Below are positions 35,901 through 45,700 of a DNA stretch of 64,000 nt, piece after piece. The notes below the pieces were generated by a model. That model did no database searches, was not told the DNA's origin, and was given only the letters and a program-made list of their open reading frames with translations. A program made the translations under genes and the position numbers. Each line of letters opens with the position of its first letter. Positions within the stretch are counted from its first letter, which is position 1. The DNA lies in NCBI GenBank assembly GCA_019155185.1, contig CM032815.1, positions 11,626,253-11,690,252 of the forward strand, written 5' to 3'. This DNA comes from Beaufortia kweichowensis (lineage: Eukaryota > Chordata > Actinopteri > Cypriniformes > Gastromyzontidae).

Positions 35901-37985
35901 TTCCCTTAGAAAGGAACTCCGCATCAGAAATGTGACGCTAGTCGGAGCCTGTACAGGCACATATACAGCTCAACTGCACATGGCGACGCGAGTTCGAATC
36001 CCGGATCTGCCGTCCTTTCCAAGCCCACTACCCTCTCTCTCCTCCCAATTCACTTCCTGTCTCTCTACACTTTCCTGTCTAAAAAATGATAAAAAGGCGG
36101 ATAAAAAAAAAGATGTGACGCTATGGTAAAGCCTTTGCGTGATTGCGTCTGGAACTAAACTCCCTTCCTTCCAGGACACCTACACAAAGTGCTGCCTGAG
36201 GAAGGCAAGAAAAATTATCAAAGACACAAGCCACCCCAGCCGCAAAATATTTTCTGTTCTCTTGTCAGGGAAACAGATCTGCAGTATCAGAACCCGGATT
36301 AGCAGATTCAGATTTTTTCCCAGACTGTTGGAGCACTGAACGCAGTCACATAGCCCTCCTTCACCCTTGCATCATTCTTCTCCATCCTGTCTTGCATGCG
36401 CTCAGACTTTCTCCATGGAGCAGATCTGTGCATGTAGGTGTCCAGTGCTCACACTGGGCATACTAGATTCTTCTTTCCCTGACTCTGATCAGAATGCTTG
36501 AAGAACAATGGGTCTAAGCACCTTGGGGACATAACCAGGCCTAGGGTACAAAAAAGCTTTAACTATCCCTGGTGCAAATTCTAGGCACGTAGTGACCCAA
36601 GTTTAATAACAATCTCTGCAAGACTCACAAGACACTGTTTTGTGCTATGGTGATATAGGCGATCACAGTTACTCTACAGAGCAGCTGTAATGACAGAAAT
36701 GTCTTGTAAATTAATGCTTTTTATGTGTTTTGTTGTTGGATGTAAGACTGAGGAGAAAAGTCTTCATTTACTCCTGACATCTGAGCTGCTGAAGACGCAG
36801 TGGATCAGTAGTAGTGCACATAAGTGCTCTCTTTGCTCTCTCTCTCCAGAAAGGGGTGGAGATTAGCAGCTTAATGAGCCTGAATACTTTACAGGGAATA
36901 ATATGCCACCTTTAGGTAAAGAAGAAAATAAATAAACCACTAAACAAATGTCAGTCAGTAAGGTAAAAACAAAATGACTGAGCAGAGTAGATGCGTGCAC
37001 TTAAGAGCGAGTTACTTTTTAAAAACCACCCTGTAACGGTATGGAAACGTTATTAGTAATTCCCTAAAAATAACCAAACGGGTAACAAACACTAACATTA
37101 GGAAGACGCAAAGAGGTCCATGTCTGTACGACTAAACCTCTTCCAAATAATCTCCTCTGTTGCCATTAACCCCAGGGCTAGTATTTTACGGTGTAGGCCT
37201 GGCCAAGATTGATCCTGGACACCGTTGTCAGGATTGACTCGATACGTGCGGGAAACTGTGCCCGCATAATAACTGAATCCCAAACTCCCAAATGTGGAAA
37301 CTACTCATTACATCACACGTCCTGGTTTTTTATGCCATGTGACAGTCAAAGTTAAAATATTTTTTAATTTTATTTTGACACTTTCCTAATTTAGAGAAAT
37401 GACCAAGTAACCCTAATACTTGTGATCCTAATACCCCAATACTCATTACAGTAACAACACTTTAAAATGTTTTAAATATTAATGGAATCAAAATCGTTTG
37501 GCCAGAACTGGAGTTATTTTATACTTTATTATATAAAGGTTATGCCTTAATGGTTAAATATGTTTTTGTAGACAAACATATACATAATGCATAAAAATAT
37601 AGAACACTTCATCAGAAGGTTAATGAATATCTGGTTTTAAGGATTTATTACAAAGGCAGTGCATTATGATTCGCTCACCATTATTAATGGTTATTATGGT
37701 TATATAATTATAATTTATGATTTATGATAAATGACTCAATATGATTTTCTTTATGATTTGCTTAATAAATCACCATTGATAAGATTGCCAGATAAAACCA
37801 AATAAATAAGATTAAGAGTATCAATAAATAAATACAATTTGAAAATATATTGCCACATATTACATTTAGTTATTTCTCACAGGGAGCTTGATTTGAAGAA
37901 ACCGATTTACCAGAAAACAGCCTGCTATGGACACTTTGGACGAGAGGATTTTCCTTGGGAAAAGCCAAAAAAACTAATTTTCTGA
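32440..37985 (+). CDS. mat2al: S-adenosylmethionine synthase (MAT II alpha-like)
   Basis: Nine coding exons: 32440-32515, 32803-32880, 33193-33315, 33449-33561, 34270-34413, 34493-34711, 34940-35122, 35273-35406, 37883-37985; 390 aa (human MAT2A 395). It makes S-adenosylmethionine from methionine and ATP. Internal exon sizes 78, 123, 113, 144, 219, 183 and 134 nt match vertebrate MAT genes. Landmarks are FTSESVGEGHSDKMCDQISD (16-35, with His24, Asp26, Lys27), GAGDQG (126-131), the Gly-rich GGWGGHGGGAFSGKD (267-281) and the C-terminal YGHFGREDFPWEKPKKLIF. It differs from both MAT1A and MAT2A at otherwise fixed positions: GHPDK reads GHSDK (Ser25), GPQGD reads GPQAD (Ala252), and GGWGAHGGG reads GGWGGHGGG (Gly271). 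This suggests the diverged teleost mat2al rather than mat2a itself; the symbol is less certain than the family. AATAAA lies at 38001-38006, just after the stop. Confidence 0.93.
32920..32993. repeat. (TA)n microsatellite
   Basis: An almost uninterrupted TA repeat of about 37 units in intron 2 of the mat2al-like gene. It starts about 40 nt after the exon 2 donor and directly abuts the SINE that follows. Confidence 0.95.
33001..33180 (+). mobile_element. tRNA-derived SINE
   Basis: RNA polymerase III promoter boxes are intact: box A TAGCCTAGTGG (33014-33024) and box B GGTTCGATTCC (33049-33059), 24 nt between them. The body ends in GTCTGCTAAATGAATAAATG and an ATGTAA repeat tail (about 33155-33178), typical of fish SINEs. 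It lies 12 nt upstream of exon 3 of the mat2al-like gene. Confidence 0.85.
33730..33993 (+). mobile_element. LINE-type 3' end fragment
   Basis: The segment contains GAGTCTGGGTTCTCCCAAGG, GGTTCCTTGCCACCATCGCC and AAAGCGCTATACAAATAAAC near its end, a 3' end common in cyprinid genomes. The reverse of 59483-59640 matches its last 150 nt, including GACTGCTGATATTAGATATT versus AATATCTAATATCAGCAGTC. It lies in intron 4 of the mat2al-like gene. Confidence 0.7.
35960..36130 (+). repeat. tRNA-derived repeat in mat2al-like intron 8
   Basis: Contains GAGTTCGAATCCCGGATCTG, a box-B-like motif, followed by a CT-rich body (CACTACCCTCTCTCTCCTCC) and TTTCCTGTCTAAAAAATGAT. A related copy lies reversed at about 51905-52060. 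No intact box A was found. Confidence 0.6.
36157..36340 (+). mobile_element. LINE reverse-transcriptase C-terminal remnant
   Basis: A short frame reads LRKARKIIKDTSHPSRKIF, then VLLSGKQICSIRTRISRFRF and FFPRLLEH. This pattern (HP...LF..LPSGRRYRSIR.RT.RF..SFFP) is typical of the end of some fish LINE ORF2 proteins. It is isolated and truncated, in intron 8 of the mat2al-like gene. The remaining intron (to 37882) shows nothing else I can name. Confidence 0.6.
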
Positions 37986-38444
37986 AATATTTGACAAGAC
38001 AATAAATATAAACTTTTTTCATTATAATTTTAATGATTGTATTGGTGTTGTTACTGTATCTTATGATGTAAATGGATTACTGTTATCATTTTAAGAGGTT
38101 TTAGTGTTTAAATAATGGCTATAATTATTAAATACATGAAGCAGTTTCTTTGAGAAATAATTATAACCACTATTTATATTTAGGAAACTTAATTGGTATA
38201 ATGCATTTGGAATATAAATGAATTAAAATGTAATTTCAGTAACTGAATTATATAGAAAAATATATATTTTTTAATAATGCATCATATAATAACCGTGACA
38301 ACTGTGAAGTGGTAAATATCCCTTTTTGTTGGTCCCTGATTAAATACGCTGAACTGAAATGCATTAAAGGTGCGCACCTCCAGTCTAGCAGGTGGCGCTG
38401 TGTGCCACAAAAAGATAAAACATCTGACGAATAAGACGCACATC
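37986..38444. other. mat2al-like 3' end and lyrm7 promoter
   Basis: AATAAA at 38001-38006 is the likely mat2al-like poly(A) signal, leaving only about 400 nt before the lyrm7 start codon. A CTCF-like motif lies at 38385-38398. The rest is AT-rich. Confidence 0.55.
38385..38398 (+). promoter_or_regulatory. CTCF-like core motif
   Basis: CTAGCAGGTGGCGC agrees with the CTCF core CCASYAGRKGGCRS at 13 of 14 positions, forward orientation. It lies 47 nt upstream of the lyrm7 start codon. Binding is not shown. Confidence 0.45.
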
Positions 38445-39501
38445 ATGGGGACACGCATGAAGGTGACAACTGCGGATTTTTTATTTATGCAGTTTAATTT
38501 AGTTATTAGACTGTGTGTTATAGTGTTTATTTGCAGACACAGTCTTCCAAAAATGTAGATGACTTAAATAAAGAGTGAAGCACAGTAATTATTTATCTGT
38601 GCCTTTATTTAAAGGTGCTACGAGTGTTCAAAGATCTTCACAAAACACGACGAGATGTATTTAAAGATGATAACAGAGCTCTGACAGGTATCAGTTAATA
38701 TTTAGCTGAATCTCCATTATTTATCCATTATTATATACTAATAATTATGCACATATACCGAGATGCTACAAAAAGAGCTATCATTATATCTCATTTCTTT
38801 ATTCTTTCACTTTGTTTCATTTTTTTCATAAATGATTCATTGATTCATTAATTTCTATGTCTGTCTACTGTTTATCTTCACATTGTAATTTCTCATTTTG
38901 TTTGTAAAAAATGTATGAACAATGTGTAATATGTCTAATAAGTTTTTGTTGGATTTGAAGCTGCTAGGTTAAAAATAAATGAAGAATTCAAAAGAAACAA
39001 AAATGAAACATCTGATGAAAATATTAAAGAGGTATGTCACATGGCCAATGAATTAAAATATGATTGTAGAAAGACAGAAAGACTATTTGTAATCATTGTG
39101 ATCCCGAAGGCAAAACTTTAAATGAGTCAAAACAAATTATTTACAATATTTTCATTGTGTAGTATCAACATCATCATGGTTTGATGAATGATAATCTTTA
39201 TTGATATCACAGTTATTGTCAATATATTATGACACCCCTAACTATTGCTATTCCCCTTTTCCCTTAGATGCTTAAAATGGCCCGTGCAGTCGAGACCATC
39301 CTTCGTGAAAGTGTTATACAAGCAGAGCATGTGGAGGAAAACAAAATGTGTAAGTAATTTGTGTAATTACATTTTAAATGATGATTATAGCCTTTCCTCA
39401 CTAAGTGTTGCCAAAATTGTTTATTTGTAGTGTTACGGCCACGGAACAGCCTTCTGCTAGAAAATGTACCTTACTCTGATACACCCAGAAAAAAGACATG
39501 A
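38445..39501 (+). CDS. lyrm7: Complex III assembly factor LYRM7 (MZM1L)
   Basis: Five short coding exons: 38445-38462, 38615-38687, 38961-39031, 39268-39349, 39431-39501; 104 aa, equal to human. LYRM7 is a mitochondrial-matrix LYR-family chaperone that stabilises the Rieske Fe-S protein UQCRFS1 before its insertion into respiratory complex III. The protein is a small helical bundle beginning MGTRMKVLRVFKDLHKTRR. Conserved stretches are AARLKINEEFKRNKNETSDE, ILRESVIQAE and the tail LLLENVPYSDTPRKKT. The first exon encodes just six residues and ends at a non-consensus GTGACA donor. AATAAA signals follow at 39751 and 39775. It runs in tandem with mat2al-like and snx30. Confidence 0.95.
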
Positions 39502-40539
39502 CCCATCATTTTGTGAAGGTGATACCTGATTTGCATATTTTTCAGTCTATTTTCAGTGTTACACTAGCTTGAAAATTGAGACAAAAGAACAGACCATGTA
39601 TTTATTTCTTTTTGTTTGTGTATAATTAAATATGGTGTCTTCTCTGACTAGGGCAGGTCATTGTTTAACTTTATTTTACATTGCAGATCAGCAGTGAACA
39701 TGTGTAATTTTGACTGATGTAAATGTGTTACATTTAAGATCACAACCCAAAATAAAATTAAGCTGCTATTGTTTAATAAATTATAATACAAAAACCTCTT
39801 GACTCATAATATTAGCTTTTGCTGTCTGGGTGTTTTGCTTCCTGTTGTGTCACCAAATCAAAAACAGTAAAGATTTATCTTAATAAAATTTACTTGTTGC
39901 CATAATAGAAAATTGAAACACATAAATGGAACCACAGTAAGAAATGGTGAAAAAAGACAATGTTTTCTTTTAAAAATGCAAGAGATGTATGAAGCTTAAA
40001 TATTGTGGACTAAACATCAGAGTATTTTAATTGTGCCACATTAAGAAATGTTTTTTTTTTCTCCATTTAAGGTTAGCTTGTGTTGCCTATGGTTTGCATG
40101 TTTTGTGGCACTGTACCAAGCCCATCTTTAAAAAATATAAATGATCTACAATACAATTAGTTGTTTTTATTTGTAAATAAATGTATAATTAATCAAAAAA
40201 CATTTAGTGTTTGTAGTTCACATACCTGATTTTTTGACAGTCTTATCTTTCAGTAAGGCTAGTGGTTTGACCTTGAGATAAGATGCGTGTTCAAACTTAA
40301 AAACTCTTCTTTCCATTTGCAGACGTGTTGATTTCTGAGTCCCAAAACACCAGTTTTTAGGTGTCTTTGTGAGAGGTCACCTGATCAGCACTAATAGCTT
40401 TAACACTACACTGTCAAATGTTATTGGTATTGTAAAATGTAAATATGAGGATCACTTTAAAATTAGCTGATTCTCTTTATTTCCCCCATCCTTACACAAA
40501 CTACTAAAATGAAATACATTGCATTGGAAGAATATGGGG

Positions 40540-40952
40540 TGGCTCCTAGGATGTTTACCCATCATATCACACCGAGTTGGTGACCATTTGCTCATGATTC
40601 AATCAAAGGTCAAAACTCAGGAAGGGACAACAGGCCCAAGGTGTGAACATTTCTTTATCTCTATGATAATGAAGCGGTCTCAGTAAGGGTGAGTGAGACT
40701 CCAGGATCTGAAGAGAGTCTACTACTTCCTCTCTGTCCATTGTTTCTATTGTCACTTAAATGCTTTGCTACCATTTCAAGGGACTGCCCCTTGAAATGGC
40801 TATATATGCAATGTGTTTAGATTTCAAATCAGACTTCATGACTGCAGCGCCCGTGCAGTATGCTCTGATTTGAAGACTCGCTATCTACAATAAAGACTAC
40901 TGCTCAAGGAAATCCTGGTCTTCGCTGAAAAAAAGTTTCCAACAGTATGCAA
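40540..40952 (+). mobile_element. Probable solo LTR
   Basis: A TATATATGCAATG TATA-like motif (about 40801) is followed some 90 nt later by the poly(A) signal AATAAAGACT and a short U5-like part ending in TTTCCAACA. This layout fits an LTR. Just upstream of the TATA is a perfect 12-bp hairpin, CCATTTCAAGGG/CCCTTGAAATGG with a 5-nt loop (40771-40799). A second nested stem pairs TTTCAAATCAGA with TCTGATTTGAAG around ACTGCA/TGCAGT. No internal retroelement genes and no clear target duplication are seen. Confidence 0.45.
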
Positions 40953-42411
40953 TTAAAATGTCATTATTAAAATAATGAGCAGCACAAAATATGATTTTTT
41001 TTTATTTGACTTTCAAAGTTGGGCTTAAAGGGTACACTTACCGCAATACATTCTGAGAACACACTTTGTGACTACATAAAAAACAAAACATGTTGCTTCT
41101 ATATTACTAATCTGTCATTATACTGTAACTGTTGCCACATGCAGGCATGGCAGATCATGTGAGACTGAACCCCTACTGCAAAAAGCTTTCTATTGTATTG
41201 TATTGTATTGCTTTTGAGTTTTGTACATTTTAAAACATCCAGTCTTAATTTTGTACAAAATGCGTCATTTATTTCATTATTGACCAGACTGTTGGTTTGA
41301 TGGGTTACAACAAAAGGCAATGGCCTTGGTTAAGACCTATTACATTTTAATTAGAGAAGACAACTTTTTGAAAATGAAATGTAATTAATGTAATAAAAAT
41401 TGTTACATAAGCAGCTGAAGAGTTTATTATAATTACATTATGAACATTTAATTAATAATATTACATTAAATGCAATATTAAGTTAAACTTTAATACAGCA
41501 ATACTTATATACAGTTATGCACCTATTTTTATTTAAAAATGTAAATTGTTTACAAGATAATAATGGCGAGTAATTATAATATGGTTAAAGTCATGTTATG
41601 AACTAATTCATAAAATAAATGTTGTACACTTTCCTGTTACTTTTATAACTGCAAACATCCCAACAAATTTACATTTAGATCAGAGGACGTGACACGAAAC
41701 TTTGCATGTCTTTTACGTATGTCGTCCCACAAAGAAAACACGACTACAAATGCAGATTGCATCAAATATAAAAATATTTAAACGTATCAAATGTTTTGTT
41801 ATTTCCTATCATACAATATTAGTATTTCATCCACCACACATGACCCATTTTACTGTGTGTCAGATGCTGACTGTACATCTGACAGAAATTAATGTAATTT
41901 GTATAACAGTATAAAAATGTATTTTCTTGCCAAACTTATTTCCAAAGAACCATTTTTTGAAGGGAACCAAAAGTCAATCTTGCATTTTCGCTAAAACTGT
42001 TCATGGCGCCAATCGTCAACACGTGCATCCGGAGTTCGTGTCTTTGGCTGAAAAGAAAGAAACGGAATACAAATGTAACTAAAGCAACACTCTTAATAAA
42101 CAAAATGTGAACATATCTCAGACTGACCCTCATATAAGAGTAAATAATCCTGCCCCTTTCAGGGTCAGATGGGTAGTGTGTTTAATCACAGGGTCAATCT
42201 ATAACCTTAAATAAAAGCCTTGTTCCACAGACATAACTCGTTTAAATTCAACATCAAATGATAAAACAAATTCAAAAGAACGCAGTGTTCCAAAAACATT
42301 TGACTATTATTAAAGTACTGTCTACCATACCTCAAACACGTGTAGCACAACGCTGTTCGCATCGCAAATGTTCTCCTTCTGCAGTAATAAATACCTTCAG
42401 AAAGCGCATAA

Positions 42412-42425
42412 CTGCCACCTTCTGG
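42412..42425 (-). promoter_or_regulatory. CTCF-like core motif, reverse orientation
   Basis: Reversed, the site reads CCAGAAGGTGGCAG, 13 of 14 matches to CCASYAGRKGGCRS. It lies about 330 nt upstream of the snx30 start and faces the forward motif at 38385. Confidence 0.4.
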
Positions 42426-42601
42426 TGGCACTGCAAATTACACCCCCTCTCAGTCAAAACATATGCTACAAGCGAACAGTAAAACTGACATAAATAACTT
42501 TGTATCACCGTTAAAGCACTTTTAAGATACATTTTTAAATAGTTAAAGTGTAGTAACAATTTTTTTTCGTATTGTGACTTTAATTGTGAAAAGCTTGTTA
42601 T

Positions 42602-42676
42602 CCGGAAGTGCGCGTCTTCGATAAGAGTCAGCTGACCACTTTTAATTCTGCGGCTGCGCGCTGACGGTCAGCTGAC
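42602..42676 (+). promoter_or_regulatory. snx30 promoter motifs: ETS site and two GTCAGCTGAC palindromes
   Basis: CCGGAAGTG (42602-42610) is a GABPA/ETS-type site. The perfect 10-bp palindrome GTCAGCTGAC occurs at 42627-42636 and 42667-42676, exactly 40 nt apart. Its centre CAGCTG is an E-box; the whole resembles but does not equal the lysosomal CLEAR motif GTCACGTGAC. All lie within 160 nt of the start codon in CpG-containing sequence. Confidence 0.45.
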
Positions 42677-42758
42677 AAATGTTTGCTGCTTCAGTTAGGG
42701 TGGCAGTAAAATTAAAAACCTGCGCGATTAATTGTCATCAGCGCTCTGTGTCTGCGCG

Positions 42759-45700
42759 ATGAGTACCGGCACTCCCAGATCACTGCCCTCATCCGGGCAG
42801 AAATCCCTCCAGGATATCTGCCACCCGCTGTCTGCGGAGGAGTCAACGCGGGGCTGCAGCCCGGACACATTAAACACCAGCAACCCTGGGGAGAAGGTAA
42901 ACCAACAGTATCAGGGTTATATACCAAAACATAGTGAGCATCCTAGTGAGGCACTTAGGGTACATCTTAGGTTCGTGCAGCTGTGGCACCACAGGTCTCT
43001 GCTGAAAAACAATAAAAACTATTACAGAAATATGGTGGGAATGGCGAATTGTATCGGTTTTAATGGGAATTAAAATGTTCTCTGGGTCTCTACTGGTAAT
43101 GTGTTGGGAATCTGGCTTATGGGATCCAACAGAACACAATCAAATCCTGCTAGATAAAGAACTAAAACGCACACTATGAAGCAATTTTGTAAATGTTTTA
43201 ATGGTTTTAGTAACGCTAGTCAATAAAATATGTGTTGTTTTTCAGCAGGGATGCTTTCTGTCCATGATGCTCAGAAGTGCATATTAGGTTAATGACAGTC
43301 TATCAATAAATCTGAACTAGTGACGTCCAGTTAACATCTGCAAAAAGTGCACACAATTTGAATAGTTTTACTGAATTTAAACCTGAGTTTATTGATGGCA
43401 TACATAAAAGTATTTTCAGACACAGTTGTCTCTGTATCATGTTTATTTTTAAGGGGAGATTTTTTTGGGGTTCATGCAATAATGACCTAATATTCATTCA
43501 TGTCAGAATTTACTAGAATTTACAACTATTGGTTTGAAGTGTTGGTAGGAATGCATGCAATACCCCTGGACAGGTCTTTATAGGGGCACTTTTTAATTAA
43601 TCTTCAAGTGGATGTTGGTGTTATGTGTAATGGTGTGAATTTAAAAACAAGATTTTATGAATTTAGTAATTATGTGTAATGCTAGTGGCAAATTATTATC
43701 TGCTGGAAACATCTGGACTTCAAATCATCCTTGCAGTAAATTAATTTCAAATACAAATGAAAATAAATTTAACCTAATTTCAGATCATGATGTAAAAATT
43801 TTACGTTAAAAAGTTAAATGAATAGAATAAAAAGTTAATTACATTTTTTTAAAATAAACTAAAATGCTTTCTGCCAGCAGTTTAAGGGCAATATTGGAGA
43901 CTGTAATTTTTTCTAAACATTTTTCTTTTGTTGCAAATTTAAAAATATGGATATGTATTTGGAAATTGGAAGTCTGATTGGGGAGAAACCCATAACAATG
44001 AACTGGCAAGTTTAAAAACATTTAAAAAGTAGTTGATGATGGTAAAAAGGTTTTAAGTTATATAAATATATATTTTATATACAGCTCTAGCCATATAAAA
44101 TAGCTTGCAATAAAATGTTAGTGTTGTGAAATCATAAACCGTTATATTATATTATTGCAAAAAGACATCAAAGAGGAGTACACATTGGGCTGATGTGTGA
44201 TAAAATATATAGGCAATTAAAATAGTGTAATGTATTTGTATTTTGTGCTAAATAGTTGGAGCCTTACAATAGGTCTGTGTTCGGCTTGGTACAAGCCACT
44301 GAGCTGCTGTGTCTATTGTCTGATGTGTTTTTTTACATGACACAAAAGAGCCATTTTTACACTGCTCAGTTTTATTCAGTTTCATCAATAATTTGCTATT
44401 AGCATTACATACAATTTCTACAATTTTATTTTTGTTTTATTTTTAATTTTTAAAAAAAAATTCACACCATTACACACAACACCAACATCCACTTGAATAT
44501 TAATTAAAAAGTGCCCCTATAAAGACCTGTCCAGGAGTATTGCGTATGACAAATTCCTACCAATACTTCCAACCAATAGTTGTGAAACTTGTCTTCACAG
44601 TTGTATTGTGGCTTGCCAATGAGTTTGTTTTTAATTATCTTAAATGTTAAGAACTCTGTCTTGTCTTGACAGTTTAAGATTTGTGTGAATTTTTGTATTG
44701 ACTAACCCGGTGCACTAACCTGCTTTTTTGCTCAGCAAAAACAAGGTCAGATAACTTGTTTTAGAATTCAGAGCCATGTTGGCATGTGATAGCAGTCATA
44801 GTTTTCTAAGATGCCTGATCTGAAAACAGGATGTTAAGTCTTTCCCCTTGTACCAATGTTTAACATCTGGTTGACATTAGGCAACTGTCACCGTTCCGTG
44901 TGGAACACACACATTCACTTGAATATTTCATTGTTGAATTCTAATCTAACCATGACTATACTGATGAATAGGTATAAGACTCGAGATTAAATATTTAACA
45001 CATTTTCATAACAATAAACATAAACCAAAAAGTTAGTGTTATTTATAAAAAGACCTCAAATTAAAAAAGACTTAAAAATGTTTAAAAATATCTAAAAACT
45101 TTTTTAGTTTGGTGCGTTCAAGTGAATTCTCAATATGTCTGGTGACAGTTAACAGGTTAAAAATTGATGGCTTAACAGCAGGGGTTTAATTGGGATCTGT
45201 TATGTGGGGGGGCTCTGTGGTTTGAGGTTTTCAAAATTTTATTAGTTGACGAACTGTTAAATATAACAAGCTGGGAGAAGGGATAGGCCGGTAGTCAGTG
45301 TTAAATGGTGGGCAGCACAGATTACATTACTTGCCCAAAGCCCACTTTAAAATTTCCAAATTTCCAAATTAAATTTTTTTTATTCTCCAAGTCGTGATCT
45401 TCGCTCCTCTGACTCTGGGCTTTTAGTGGTACCCTCTACTCGTTTACAATCTATGGGTGATCAGGCCTTTTCTTCATGTGCACCAAAACTATGGCGTTCT
45501 CTTCCCTTTGAGATCAGACAGGCTAAATCTTTCAGTGTTTTTAAATCTTTATGTTTTTATCTTTTCTGTGTAAAGCGCTTTGAAATGTACCTTTAAAGGC
45601 GCTATAGAAAATAAAGTTTATTATTATTATTATTATTATTATTATTTATTATTATTATTAATTATTATTATTATTATTATTGTTGTTGTTAATATTATTA

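Larger units (their letters stand above)
39502..42758. other. Intergenic region lyrm7 to snx30
   Basis: Contains the lyrm7 3'UTR (to about 39800), a probable solo LTR (about 40540-40950), AT-rich sequence without exons (41000-42400), a reverse CTCF-like motif (42412-42425) and the CpG-containing snx30 promoter (about 42590-42758). Confidence 0.55.

Noticed and set aside
42732..43073. Single 113-codon frame overlapping snx30 exon 1
   Set aside because: The real product uses the ATG at 42759 and splices at 42896. Residues beyond the donor do not match sorting nexins.
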